Origin: Gnomoniopsis sp. IMI 355080
Taxonomy: Eukaryota; Ascomycota; Sordariomycetes; Diaporthales; Gnomoniaceae
Assembly: GCA_027946555.1 (NCBI GenBank)
Contig: JAPEVC010000010.1
Span: forward strand, 248,001-312,000
DNA: 64,000 nucleotides
Direction of reading: 5' to 3'
Shown here: piece after piece, positions 47,601 to 60,244 of the stretch
How the letters are laid out: each line of letters starts with the position of its first letter
How positions within the stretch are numbered: the stretch's first letter is position 1
Position numbers and translations under genes: made by a program
Notes under the pieces: model-generated
What the model was told of the DNA's origin: nothing
What the model saw: the letters and a program-made list of their open reading frames with translations, nothing else
The model's database searches: none

Positions 47601-48295
47601 GTATTATATCTGGTAATGAAACCCAATCTAGTCATGAATGATAATGCTGTCGATCACGGCGATTATCGGTCCTGGACGAGTTGAAATCGCGGTCGAGCGC
47701 CCTTTCGCAAATAGTCACAATTTAGCAGAGCATTTTGCGATCAAAAGGGTTCCAATGACGAAAGGCAAACTGCTTTTCGATGTGTCATCAGCTCAAATCA
47801 TTCGCAGTGGCACTATGTAGTGCAACAGGATCGTGGTGTCAGCGATACTCTTGTCTGCCGCAATATGGAGGTGCTAATTGTCACATCCTCATGCCCGTTA
47901 ATTATACCTCGGTCTTCTTGAGCAATGCAGTCATGGTCCTGGTTGATCAAATCATGCACTAGTTGAAGGCATCGTGGCCAGTGTCTGGGTGGCGCCATGG
48001 CGATAGAGGCGGGTACGATGGGAGGCAGAAGGCGAGTAGCCTTGAGTAAGGCAAGGTCAAGTACCCAAGTACACTGCCGTGGCCGCCTGGAGAGAAGAAG
48101 TTTGGAGATGGGCGCGTTCAAGATTCAAGGAAGAATTCAAAAATGAATTGGTGCCCAGTCTCATCCCGGCATCAACACACTATGTATTAAATTTTACCGT
48201 TTCAAATGCCGTGTTCTACAGTACACAGAGAACTGCCGAGGTCGACTCTGACAGTTTCAGCTCTTGCGCTGCTGCAATGTCGACGGGTAACCTCT
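44685..48295. other. Gene-poor, partly AT-rich region
   Basis: This 3.6-kb stretch is the largest gap in the window. Open frames are at most 125 codons and lack coding character. Parts such as 46370-46440 are visibly AT-rich. A tRNA-like A-box (TGGCTTAGCGG near 45769) with a nearby GGTTCGAGCC was examined and rejected. No transposon ends or long repeats were recognised. Confidence 0.55.
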
Positions 48296-49710
48296 TCAAA
48301 ATCGACTGCCTGTCCGAGGACCGCCTCGATTAGACGTCGTGAAAGAGTCCTCCCTGGACGCGAACGAGCTCTCCCTGGACACAGACGATCCCACCCTGGA
48401 TGCAAGTGAGTCCTGCCTAGATGCAAGCGAACCCTCCCTGGACGCCTCTGGCAAGATGGGCGAATCTTGATAAGGTTTCCCGAAGCTTTTTCTCTGTCTG
48501 CGGCTTCCACTACTTTCGGACAATGGCGATGGTTCAGCCGGGGCCATCTCGGAGAGTTTTGCCGTGTCTGCCGGAGAGACAGGCCACTCTGCTGATGTTT
48601 GTCGCTCCTGGTATCCCGATGGCATACTTCCGGGCAGCTCTGCCACAAAATTCGGGGCTGCCATCTCAGCTATTTCTCTTTCCCCTTGTAGCTCCGTAGG
48701 ATTGGGTGAGGGTGGTATCACTGTCGTGACCATCGTCGAGTCCAGTTCCGGCTTCTCTGACATTCCGGGTGCTATTTTTTCGAGTGATATTGTGGAAGAG
48801 ATACGAGTGCCAGACCTAATCTCCCTTCTGCGTTTTCTGCATCGCCACAGGAAGAATAACAATGCGCTCAACCCAAAAGCCAACGCCACTGCATACTATT
48901 AGTTTCATATTGAAGTGTCCAAAGCGACTCGAAGGTGTAACAATAAGGCCAAGGAACAGCGAATAGAAGGACTTACTAGCCCCCGCAGCAACCCCAACTG
49001 CGGCGTGACTCGATAATCCACCAGGTTTGTTAGAATCCGATTCACTGTTAGCGGCGCTGGTTGTATCAGAACCGACTTGAGATGTCTCAATGACCACAAC
49101 CTCGCTGCTCCCCGACGCACCACTGCTTTGTGTTGTCGTTGCCGTGACACTTGCTGGTGAAGAATATTTTGATCCTGGAACTGTCGGATCTGTCTCTAAT
49201 ATACTCAAATCCGACTCCTTCCAGCGCACTTGAATGGCGAAGGCCAAGTCCGTCGCAGCCGTTGAAATACATTTGCTATACGACGACACGGTGTCGGTGA
49301 GACACGCATAGCCTTCTGGGCAGCAAATCTGGGCCGTTTCCCCCTCCACCACCGGTCCACCAAAATAAATCGCTCCTCCTCCCAATGCAGTCGATGCGAG
49401 TGACGTTGGAAACGAGCATCCTTTTGTATAACCATTGGGACAGATGCCTGGAGAGTAGAAACCCCAGCTGTAGTCATAGAGTTGGTGAAATCGTGGCGGC
49501 ATGCAGACACTGCTTGATAAAGGTCCCGTCTCAGTGTTCGTCCAATATAATTCCTAGAGTTGTTGAATCAGCATACTGGGTCGCACGACAAGTCCAAAGT
49601 TCAGGCGCAGAAGTACATACTTTGCAAAAGTCTGGGGTCGTAAAGACGGTCGTCAGAGGCCCGGCACCCCTCGACGTCGTCGTCGCCGACGACATTTGTG
49701 TGGTCGTCAT
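48296..49710 (-). CDS. Single-pass membrane protein with cysteine-containing ectodomain
   Basis: Three exons, 49710-49621, 49553-48977 and 48888-48296, give 419 residues. The first ~130 residues contain a cysteine-bearing region with CPNGYTKGCSFPT and AQICCPEGYACL, typical of fungal cell-surface proteins. A Ser/Thr-rich stalk (about 150-215) is followed by one transmembrane helix at about 223-240 (MALAFGLSALLFFLW) and a basic stop-transfer RCRKRRRE. The ~180-residue cytosolic tail is Ser/Pro-rich and ends in five 7-residue repeats of the type RxxSxAS. This layout resembles Wsc/Mid2-like wall sensors, but no named family was recognised. There is no obvious N-terminal signal peptide, so the helix may act as a signal anchor or an upstream exon may be missing. 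A short uORF precedes the start. Confidence 0.72.
48335..48439 (-). repeat. Coding 21-bp minisatellite, five units
   Basis: Five tandem 7-residue units (REGSLAS, RQDSLAS, RVGSSVS, RESSFAS, REDSFTT) encode the end of the cytosolic tail of the membrane protein. Units share an RxxS pattern typical of basophilic kinase sites. Copy number may vary between strains. Confidence 0.75.
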
Positions 49711-49751
49711 TGCGATATGGGCGCGTTTCTCTGTCGCAACGACTCGTTCAT
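49707..49751 (-). other. 14-codon uORF overlapping the main start codon
   Basis: An ATG at 49751 opens a 14-codon frame whose TGA overlaps the membrane-protein start in an ATGA arrangement. If transcribed, this favours termination-reinitiation control of translation. The transcript start is unknown. Confidence 0.45.
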
Positions 49752-52217
49752 TTGGCAAGTTCAGAACTTTTGAAGATGGAGCAACATTGATGACGTGAAG
49801 TCTACTCGGACTTGCGGAAGAACCGAAACTCTTCCGCTAGCTGGAGACTAGATCGCGAGTCAGTCCTCTCCTGACGTGAACGTGTCAGTTGATCCTTGCG
49901 ACGATCGCGTACAAATGCAGCAGAGTAATCTACCTCGTATCTGCTATCCGTAGGCGAGGTGTGCCAAGCCCCATTCCCCAAGTTTAAAGGAAATGAAAAC
50001 TGAAGATAAGTATAGACAGGAGTTCCCACGTCTTCTCCGGAGACCAGACTTCGTTTGTCCTTGTTTTCCTTCTTTCTTCATCTCGACCTCCTGGATTCTT
50101 ATAGGTCTTTCAAGGTCCGGACGATAGCCCCAGCATTCGCCATACGACGTGCCCTCTTTACGTGCTTGAGACTTAACCACCTACCCGCCAGTTTAAGCGT
50201 CCTGCTACACCGAAAAGAAAGAGGCTGTGCGCACCCACCCAGAAACACCGCCTACAACTTCCCGGTTCTTACCAGTTCTCAACTTAGGTTGAGAGTACTA
50301 GGCGACTATATTACCTAATGGTCAGGGAACGACTGACGAGACCATTTCGGTAATTGCGAGCTTTCGCGAAGTTCAGACAACTATGTGTTTCGTGATCCAG
50401 CATATAAAACATCACATACAACACAACTGCCCACACTCGAATTAGGTATTGACCAGCCCGAGTCTGCGAAATTACGCTTTACCTAGGTAAGTAGTGATTA
50501 CTGTAAGTTTCCGTCCTTTCCAGAGGAAAACATTACTCCGTTTGGAAATTAGCAGCTATGCTTTCATGGAAATGGTATGCGAGAGTCCTGAGATAGGTTA
50601 GTCTGCCAACTCGCTATCACTTGGCAAATGAGTCGGTGGCCTCGAGGTGTAGTTATACCCAGCCAGATGAGGCCAGTCCAACGGCCTTTTGTACGCCTCG
50701 ATTATTTTGCCTAACCTGCGCAGTACGGAAGTACATTGTATCGAAGTCAGTTGCTGCACTTAATTAAACTGCATCCCCGGTCTGCTCGGCCGGCTGCAAT
50801 GCAAATAGATTGGGTGGATTAAGATTTCTCGACCAAAAGCATCCCCGCAGCCCCGGTAGCCACGTTGACAAAACTTGGAAGCCACTTAGCTCAGGCAGGG
50901 CCCCCTGGACATCCATACTTCTATTGTTCTCTACTTTTTCCCCTTCTTTTTCTTCTTTTTCCTCCAGGGCCTTTTTGCCACGGCGATTGTGTAGCTTGAC
51001 CTTCAGGACTGCAATACATACTATGTACATCTAAATTGCTTGCCCTTTGAAAGGCTATGATGCCAGTATGGACGTCGTCATCATAAACACGATTTTCAAC
51101 CCTTTGTCAAGCACCATAAAGCACTTACGTTCCATTGCTCCCTCAAGCTCTGCCTAGTCTTTGCGTGAAATCTATCTACTAAGAAATGCTTGCTAGTACA
51201 CATATGAGGTAAGTCCCTCACAAGAGAGGGGGCGTAGACTATAAACACGTTACTAGAAGAAAGTTCCTCAATCCCGAGAGCGTGCTTGGTCTTGTACAAG
51301 TCTACATTTGACTCCACGTCCGTCCACCGTCTGTGCGCTGAGAACCTATGCCACAGGTAGTGGGATCCCGACAATTGCACTAGATTTACCCAATTCCGGC
51401 TACGATCGCATCGTGAAGAAAATTCTCAGACTTCTGTTCTGGGCATGGGCGACTTGCCGATCTCATGAAGATCCTCACTCTCGTCTCGTATAACCGAACG
51501 ATCTGCCCCGAGACGGGATAGGTTGAAAAAAAAAAGAAGAAAAAAAAAGCCGCACGATTTTTGACAACAAGTCCCTTAGGAGACTCCGAACATCGCCATC
51601 CGGGAAAGTGAAGTGACTGAGCCCGTGAGAACACTACTGGAGACCGACCCTTTCTAGCTGACAGGATTTCACCAACGTCGACGGGCGGACGAGAGATCTT
51701 TGAAGGTTGGTATTGTATCGAGCTCTGATATCAGCGAAGCTCGCCTTACTTGCGCTGTTATCAACTCTCTACGAGAACGTCATTGTACGTCTCAGCGCTC
51801 CTAGACAGAAGGCTAGCTAGCTATCAACACGGCTGAGTACCTAGCCACCGCCCGAGGTCGCAGCCGAGACAATAGCCGCAATTCAAGTCCAAGATCACAA
51901 AGCCGCCCCTCTGCAAATAGTGTTGAAGTGAAGGCCATGACGGCAAATTACAGATAGGTATCATTGACAAAAGTAATCGCTAGAGAGCAAATAAGGCCGT
52001 GACAAGCCTCCCCAACCCAAGTCAAATTCCGACCAGCCGACCAGACCGCTCATGAGTACCTGCCTGTCCAAGTTTTCAATACAGTGAGCGCCCGACCAAG
52101 TTCCACGCCACACGGGTATACAAAGTCCCAACTGTGATAAACATATTGCCCAAGGTTGTCACATGACAAAAAGAAAATCCAACTGTCTAGTCAGCGGGTG
52201 TCAGCATGATCCCCACG
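49711..52217. other. Intergenic region with palindrome copy 5
   Basis: About 2.5 kb between the membrane-protein start and the MIP1 stop, both on the minus strand. It contains TACCTAGGTA at 50480-50489, a C/T-rich tract at 50925-50985 and an A-rich tract near 51524-51550. Open frames are short and unconvincing. Confidence 0.55.
50480..50489. repeat. TACCTAGGTA palindrome, copy 5
   Basis: Perfect decamer about 770 bases upstream of the membrane-protein start. Confidence 0.7.
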
Positions 52218-55200
52218 TCAGTGTTCAGTGTACACGGCCTTGCTCTTCCACGAGTTGCCCTTTTCCCAGGGAATCTTCTTCTGATACCCACTCGACCGGC
52301 GATTGTTCTCCGCTCGGAATGCATCCGACACAATCATCGGCTCTTCCATAGGCATCAGCTTAGCCTCCGAGAAATATGGCAACACCTTTTTCTTGCCCCT
52401 GGTTGTCGAGGGTGGCGGTCCGTCGCGCTTGCGCTTCTCCGTGCAAATCTTATTGAACTCCGCCGCATCTGTCGCGATCTGCGCGCGTATGAAGTCCAAG
52501 TCTGCCGTTGAGGCATCCTGCTTCTTCAGATCTTCCATCACGGGCACACGTGGTGTGTAGACGATGTGATCAAGCTTGGGTGGGTAGCTCTCGGGTACGA
52601 TGGATTCGTCCAGGTGGGCCTCGTCACCCCGGGCCAGGAGCTGGGTGATATCAATGGACTCGCCGGGTGGTATCGGGTCCTTGTGCGAGGGCGTGACGCA
52701 GTCGAGGTCGACCTCCTTGCGCAGGACGTGGTCAATATCAACGGCGGAGAAGAAGGCACAGGCCTGGGGCAGATCGTCGATGCCGATTTGCTGGGCGAAC
52801 ATGCACCGTGTCCAGAGGTTGGCGACTTGAAGGGCCATGGCAGTGCGGTAATTGTCCTCATCCTTGACGAGATAGCGGATTTCGTCGTGGACGGTGATGG
52901 CGAGGCGGGCTTTGATATTAAAGCGACGAATGAGGTAGTCCATGGAGACAATGAGGAGGTGCAGGTAATCAACACCAGAGCTTTGAATAGCCCAATTAAT
53001 TCGGCTCGTGAGGAAGCCGCCCCTGCTGACATATCGACTCATGAGGGCCTCTGTGATGCCAGCACCGAGGACGGGTGTTCGTGGTCGTTCTTGCTCTGCA
53101 AATTCTTCGAGCTTGTTGAAAACAAAGGACTCGGTGCCGCCGCGCCAGAATTTGCGCTTGTAGAGGATTTTACGCTCTTGCTGCGTTCCCTTGGTAGCAG
53201 CATATAGCTTGGTGGCGGTGTTCAGTGTCTCTTTGTCGGTCAGCGACGGGTTGAACTGTCGCAGAAGCTGAGCCGCAAATCTCAAGCCAGCACCATAAAT
53301 ACGGCCATAATTGAAGACCTTAGCGTCGCCTCTTGTGATTCCGAGTATGCTCGCCGTGCGAGAATGGAGATCCGTGCCAGCTGCTTTGGTACCCTCCAGC
53401 GTCATGAAGCCAATCGCATTGCCGCCATGGATTTTGAAGATGGCGTCGCCTAATACACTTGCGATCCAGAGTTCTTCAGAGTCCACATCGGCGCCCACAA
53501 AGCTGTAACCTGGTGGAGCCTTGACCATTGCCTTCAATTCCGACCCAACACGGGTTTTCTTCGCGTTGGCGGCCGTCAACCATGTATTTTCGACTGCTCT
53601 TCTGGTAATTGTACCCATCGGAATGATCTGTGGTAGGATGAACCCTTGCCTCGTCGTCTCTTTCTTGCTTTTCTTCTTCTTATGATGCGGTAAATCATCT
53701 TCGTACAACACCAATTGCGATCTGATCCTGTCGCGCGCGCTGATCCAGTATGAACATGAGGCGTTCATCTGCAGTGCTTCCTTCGCGTAGGAGAATTCAG
53801 AAGATAAAATGTTCTTCTCGAAGTGGCTTAAATAGCCTTTTGCCATTGGGCTGGCGCACCTTGCGGTAGGCCCATCTTTGTGGGGTACTTTGAAGTACAC
53901 GCCCTCCATATCATCGCGAAGCGCAGAGTTCTCCTCTTCGCTCATGTCGCATGGTTTCATTGCTTTGTCCACGTATCTAGCCATCTGATCAGTTGGAACT
54001 CGGAAAGTCCAGCCGTGCTTCTCAGACCACACCAGCGGGTTTCCTTCCCATTGAAGCCTAAGAAGCAGTGGTGCTACCCTTAGTCTCACTGAAATATTAA
54101 TGGGACTGTCCTTCCTTGGGAAGAGATCTTTGTACCACTTTGGCATACCGGGCATTTTCTGATTCTTGGCGGGTCGTGGCGGGTCGTTCTTCCTCTTTGG
54201 CTTGGTCATTTTGATCTCTTGCCCAGACCAGTCCAGCTGCTTTAGCCAGGGATCTTTGCCCCATTTTTTGGGGTCGTCCTTGACCTCCAGTGCCTCCTGC
54301 GCCAACGTAATGAGACGCTCCTGTACCGCGTCGGACAGCCTTTGGTAAGTTGCCTCGGCGTTGGCAACATAAGCGTCCCACGAGTCATTGACGGGCAGAA
54401 TGACAGTTGACAGGTGCCGCAGAGCCGCAAAACTCACAGGGTGAGGGCAGGTTTTGAGGAAGTTGGGCAGCACGATTGAGTACACTCGGTGCGTGACTGC
54501 AACATCAGCAGCACAATAATTCAAGAGGTCATCCAGCTTGGCCACGATCTCTTCCCGGTTGAGCTCTCCGAAGTCGTCGCGTACAGCCTTGTCCATGGAC
54601 AAATTCAGATGAAATTTGGCCACATCCCGTAGAGAGTTAACAGAGCTCCTGCCCACCCAGAGTTCCTCTTCATCGTTTGTCAACGAGTTGTTGCTCAACA
54701 GGGTAGCTAGTTCCACGTTGTCCGTCTCCTGGGCAATCTTTTCTCGAAGCTCCCGGCTCTTCTTATGCTTCATCCAGGTCGGCCGTTGTTGCGAACACAT
54801 GCCGTTCACGGCCACATGTAAGGACATGGTGTCCAGATAGCAATTTCTCGTCTGCTTCAAGTCGTATTCTTCTAATATCCTGGCGCGATCGTAACCGATA
54901 TTGTGGCCGACGATAACGCGGTCCTTGGTGGGGTCGCCCAATGGGACCAGTTGCTTCTCGTTCTTGGTCTCACCTAACAGCCAAGGCGATAGCCAAGCGT
55001 ACCATGCCTTTGGACCGGCGGCGCAAGCCATCACGGCGAAGGGGCTCTCCTTCCACATAACCTCCACGTCGAAGGACAACATCGTCTCGTCCGGCGCATC
55101 CACCTTTTCCGCGACCACAGGCCCCTCTCCATTTTCAGGATAGTAGTATTTAGTCCACCCGCTTTGATGTTCCCATTTTTGGGGTCGCCGAGGCAGGTCT

Positions 55201-55723
55201 ATCTTTGTGAAGTGTTTTGCATTTTGTAGGAACGGCTCTGCAGCGTCAACACCGAGTCGATAGAAGTGCTCGTCCAGAGTGTTTGTATCGGGAGCCTGTA
55301 GGCTGGGGACTTTAAAGGCTATGGGCTCGGTTTTGTCGGTATTCTTGTCCAGAAGATCGTGGCGGCGCAGGTGTTCTCTTGCGAGCTCGACGAGTTTCGG
55401 CGGAGGGGGTTTACTTCCATTGGGGAAAATTTGCTTGTAGATGTTCTCGCTCAGCGACTGAACGCCTACTTCGTTGACTCGGGATGAGGATGGTACTAGG
55501 CGGGTGTGTATGATTAGTCTACCGGTGTGCGCTGGAGCGTGATACGATGGTTTTCCTTACTAGCTAACGTTCTGCGAGTAGAGTTGTGCTCCGCAACCTC
55601 TGCGGCCGCCGCAACAGTAGACTGCCAACGCAATTGAGCGGCCCATCTCCCACGCGCCTTGTGCTTGGCGAGTCGGACAAAGCTTGCAGCGGCGCAACCG
55701 CTTGGTAGACGGTCCTTCAGCAT
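52218..55723 (-). CDS. MIP1: Mitochondrial DNA polymerase gamma, MIP1
   Basis: Two exons, 55723-55561 and 55495-52218, give 1146 residues, normal for fungal Mip1, the family-A polymerase that replicates mitochondrial DNA. The first ~50 residues are Arg/Ala-rich with few acidic residues, a mitochondrial presequence. The 3'-5' exonuclease shows Exo I SFDVEV (about 195), Exo II VGHNIGYDRAR (about 250) and Exo III YCAADVAVT (about 380). The polymerase domain shows motif A GADVDSEELWI (about 720), motif B RGDAKVFNYGRIYGAG and motif C VHDEIRYLV (about 920). Catalytic aspartates are all present, so the enzyme should be active and proofreading. A C-terminal extension of about 180 residues, Pro- and Lys-rich at its end, follows motif C, as in other fungal Mip1 proteins. 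Confidence 0.94.
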
Positions 55724-56970
55724 CCTATCTCATCCGAGCGAGGCCTCCGTCCGATGAGATGCCAAAGTCGAGGCCGAAGCCAGTCTGGGCAGAGGAGAGC
55801 TGATCGCAGATAGCTGGTCCCGTCCCTTACGGCGAGGTCGTACGAGTTACACTGATTCTTGCGCAGCGCAAGGAACCCTCCCAATTGGAGTACCTGATTT
55901 GTAGGTAAATTCGATGGTCACACACTAGAGGATCATGACAGGCGCAAACACGTCGCACGGGTCCATCGGCTTGGTGAGGCGAAGTAGCTTGGGCGCATTG
56001 CAACCCAGGATTGTAAAGACGACGTCGGGGCGGCACAGACAAAGGCACAAATTTAGAGCCTGTAGATTAGGACGTGTGTTCTACTAGTGACGCGTATATG
56101 GAAGTGGTGTGTCTTAGGCCTGCTGGATTCGCGCAGGAAGAGGCTGTGACGGAACGCTTAGATTGGCGGGGAAGTCGGCTTGGATCAGTCAAAATTAGGT
56201 ACCTGGCAGGGCAATTCAGGCAGCCCAGGTAGGCGGGTACGCAGGAAGAAAAAAAAAGTTGAGCTTTCGCGACCTCACAGCAAGCATGCCTGCCATGCCC
56301 ACCCGCCACCCCACACCCATTGACCCACTACAGCGACCCAAAAGTGGGTGGATGCTTGACGGGACTCCCCGGACCAAGGACCCGGTATTGGACCTTTGCC
56401 TGTCCTGGTAGCTTGGCCTGCTGGGCTAGCATATCTGCATTAGTACTAATTCTGTTAGACTCCTGCATCATATATCGTCTGCCTGACCAAACAGGACTGT
56501 AAGTTCGATAACATGACGCTCGTATCGGCCATTACCATGACCATATCCATAGGCAAACGACGAAGCTGGCAATTCTGCATGGCCGCGGCGCGAGCCTGCA
56601 GCTCGCAAAATATTGCTTCGCTGCACGACGTGACAGGTGACCGAGGTCAACTGTCTTATCAGAGTATGAGCTCGGAGTGGTATGCCAGCCGGCCGTAACA
56701 TATCCTATGTCGTACTATGCCATGTTTGGCGCAGTCGCTGCTACAGGGCCCAGGATAATGGAGTTGAGGACCGGAGAGGGTGCCTGTGCAGGTAGGTTAG
56801 ACTTTGGTCCGGATGTGTTGCGATGGAAATAGGTCAGTGCCTCCTGTGCCCGAAAAGTAATATGCTTGCGGAGTTGCACACATGCTTGTTACCCTACCAT
56901 GGTACCGTTACATGACGGTAAGGTCCCAAACACCTACATAGTAGGATTGAATGATGATGGAACTCTGTGC

Positions 56971-56971
<1 letters not shown>

Positions 56972-57019
<48 letters not shown>
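56972..57019 (+). repeat. (GT)n microsatellite, about 24 units
   Basis: An uninterrupted GT/TG run of about 48 bases, followed by a GA-rich stretch. Length polymorphism between strains is likely. Confidence 0.95.
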
Positions 57020-57021
<2 letters not shown>

Positions 57022-57493
57022 TATGCAATTATGTGTAGGTGTGAGAGAGACCGAGAGCTTGACAGCGATACAAAGAGAGAGAGACAAAAAGATGGAGAAG
57101 GGGGGGAGGGGCGAGAGCGAGTGTGGATGGTGACTTGTCCTCCACCAGTCTTGACATATTCCTTTCCCTTCCAATACCACACACGCCTACATCCCGTCCC
57201 GTCTCCGCAGTCCACTTGCTGCACTTTGCACTGGTTTGCTGTGCCCCCTGACTTGGATCACTGATCACAAAAGGACCCATCAATCCGCTCCAGCAGATGA
57301 CGGACACTTCGGGTCCCTTGAGCTGACTTGCCGGAGCCAGGCTGAAAATTGAGAATTCTCCATATATTCAACACTCATCCTTCATATTCTCTGTTGATCC
57401 TGTCCGATTGCATTCACTCTGCCAGGCCGCATCGATACTTATTCATCCACGCACGGCAGGCCTCACAACCACATTGCGGGCCGGGGATTCCGC

Positions 57494-57512
57494 TTTTTTT
57501 TTTTTTTTTTTT
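57494..57512 (+). repeat. Poly-T tract, 19 bases
   Basis: A run of 19 T about 170 bases before the RING-protein start. Such dA:dT tracts commonly keep fungal promoters free of nucleosomes. Confidence 0.9.
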
Positions 57513-57680
57513 AAAGGTCATGCCACACAGCCTATCATTTAAAAACAATATTCTTTGAGCAGAATAACTCTTTTCCCAAGTTGTGAAGGGCTCAGAGCTC
57601 AGGGCTCATGCTCAGGCCCATCTCGTCAATCCTTACCAACGAGCGAGTGAGCTTTCTGCAACGAACAGCACGACAAAGCC

Positions 57681-59330
57681 ATGTCTGCACCACCTCCAGC
57701 CTATCGAGGTTTCCCATCGGATGGACTGCAAGCTCTAATGTCTGGTAAGGGCAATCCTGATTTTCTAAGTCCGACAGTCGCTTGTACCCTTCCTCGACTT
57801 ACTTTTCTGATCACTGCATTTCACCCGCGTGATTATGGTTGTATCACCCCCCGGTTTCTGACTTTGGTTCTTAGGAAATTGGGATTCTCCACCAAACCGC
57901 CTGCCTTTTACTACTGCACCAACATATCAGACTTCTCTTTCACACGCCACACTCAATAATCCGTCACAACCACCGCCTGGAATTCCTTGTTCTCTTAGTT
58001 TTTCAGGTGCTGGCCCAGGTCCTCCCGCTCCCGAGCACTTCTCCGCCACAGGGTTCGGGTCTGTCTCCGCCTCGGCTCCGGCCTTGCTTATAGCCGCTGA
58101 ATCCGCAACCGCATCTGCAACTGCGGCGGCAACCCGAATCACTAGCAACGACACCCTCATCAACTCGACATCAACTTCAACACCAACGCCACGCCCAATC
58201 TCCACTCTCGCAGGCCTCGCCAGGCAACAAACGCAGGCACTAGCCGCTCTACATTCTGCTTTCACCTCGCCACACTACTTTAGTACCAACCCTTTCGCCG
58301 CCCATCTACCGAATGTCAACTTGAACAACCCGCGCCTGCCCAACGCGAACGGATTCTTTGACAACCTCGCCACTACCAATTTCCCAACACCTCCCAACTT
58401 CTTGCAGCCGCCTTTTTTCAGTCCGCTGCACCGTCGTGCCTGCGAACTTCACGTCCTTTCCAACAGGATACGACCCGCAAGCGCTCACCCGGCCACCTCC
58501 TCGGCGCAAGCCCCTCATCAATTCGGCATCTATTTCCAGGCCCAGAATTCGGAGGTGGAGGTCCCTGATCTGCGACGAGGTTTGGAAAACATTCCAGACA
58601 ACGGAGTTAACTCAAGTGCGGACGACGTTCAGGAGCAAGACGGTCAGGAGGAGGAAATTAAAGACGAACTCGGCCGAATTGCAGCGGGCTCGCTGCTCGA
58701 CGACAACATGCCAGCCGTCGCCACATCTAGAAAGCGCAACCGCGCCGCGGCCGCCCTCGACGAAACTGCCGGACCTGCCACTGTCAAAAGACCACGCTCT
58801 CAGAGCGGTGGTACAAGTGTGTCCTCCAGAAAGCCAGTCAAGCCGCGCAGGACTGTGCCAACAGTCGTGATCCCGGACTCGGATGACATCTTTGCTGTTG
58901 AAGATGACGATGGCAAGCAGGAGCTGTTTGACCTGACGGAGAATGACACTTTGCCTGAGGAGCAAAAAGTGGTGAAAGAGGATACAAGTACCAAGCTGTG
59001 CAAGTTTGAGTGTATTATCTGTCTAGACGCTGCCTCGACCTTAACAGTCACACACTGCGGTAAGTCGCCTTTGCCATTCTTCGTCCGCGCGACTGCGGCG
59101 TTACTAACATGTTTTGATCAGGCCACATGTTCTGCGGCCCTTGCCTGCATCAGGCAATGCATGCCGAGGTGACCAAGAAGATTTGCCCCATGTGCCGACA
59201 GAAACTGGATACTCGACCAAGGAATTCACAGCCTTCAAAGGCGGCCAAGACATTCTTCCACCTCGAGATGAAGCTCAAGCTTTCGAAAAGTCAGGGCAAG
59301 CAGCCTGTTCGGCCCATGCGGCGAGCATAG
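57681..59330 (+). CDS. RING-finger protein, SLX8-like SUMO-targeted ubiquitin ligase
   Basis: Three exons, 57681-57744, 57875-59059 and 59122-59330, give 485 residues. The C-terminus carries a C3HC4 RING (about residues 400-445): CIICLD, then HCGHMFCGPC across the last splice, then CPMCRQKL. Most of the rest is low-complexity Ala/Ser/Thr/Pro sequence. Short acidic-hydrophobic patches before the RING (VVIPDSDD and LFDLTEND) resemble SUMO-interacting motifs. A C-terminal RING after SUMO-binding patches is the layout of Slx8/RNF4 ligases, which ubiquitinate SUMO-modified proteins during genome maintenance. The SLX8 assignment rests on this layout and is not certain; another nuclear RING ligase is possible. 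A basic KRPR stretch (about 310) may be a nuclear signal. Confidence 0.75.
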
Positions 59331-60244
59331 ACGTTGAAGTAGCGGCAACGGAAAGGTCATCGGTGTAGCACAATGGTTGTCAGAACACCAAGTACTACCC
59401 CATCACGGATGCCCCTCTGCCGGCCATTTGTCCTTTATGTGTTCGGAAAATGTGGTACTCGGCCCCCAAGCAAGGGCGATTGTGCAAATACATGGCGAAG
59501 ACCTCAACGGCAAAATGGAGAACGAACACTTCACACATACAGCTGGCCTTGGATGACAGGCCCTTGTTTTGCTTCTCTCTTCATTTTGACATAATACCCT
59601 GGTTGCATTTTCATGGCGTCTCGGCGAATCTCGGTGGTCGGAACACCAAAGAGGGCGTTCTGGAATGGGATCCACACACATGGGAACAAAGCGTTCTGAC
59701 AATGTTTCGATATCATAGACGCATAGATACTAGGGATATGTTCCGTGCCTGTGGCAAGCACTTTCAGGACTTGAATCGCAGTGCAATTTCAGTGGCGGTA
59801 ATTTAGTGTGTCCATGCTTCGTCTCTGCCTGCCTCCGCTATGTGATATAAACTGGGATCTGATATCCGACAGCCTACACCAGATACGGATAGAAAAGGAA
59901 TCGCTGACAGCATTGTCCCGCAGTCGCGACGATCGTTCACGTATCGCATAGGGTATAGAGAAACCATGCTCTATCTTGAAATGTTGCTCTAACTTCAGGG
60001 CACAACACACAAGTACCCGAGAAAGAGAAACTTGATGCAGAATCACTTTCGGCATTAATTACCATGGGGCAACAATAGTCAAGACATCTGTGCAAGATCC
60101 CAACCACATATTCTTCTTAAATACCCGCTATGCATTAGAGACTATGACTGTGCGCTCTAGATTGACCCATGCCTCGCATCGTTGCTTGATATTGATTCAA
60201 GCCTTTCTCCATCACTCCTCCGTTTTCCAATCCGATATGCAAGT
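59331..60244. other. Convergent 3' intergenic region
   Basis: About 900 bases between the stops of the RING-protein and NUP192 genes. Open frames of up to 118 codons overlap on both strands and look like chance. Nothing else is seen. Confidence 0.55.

Larger units (their letters stand above)
55724..57680. other. Divergent intergenic region with simple repeats
   Basis: About 2 kb between the divergent MIP1 and RING-protein starts. It holds a (GT)n microsatellite and a T-tract, listed separately, plus a GA-rich stretch at about 57040-57115. No gene is seen. Confidence 0.6.
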
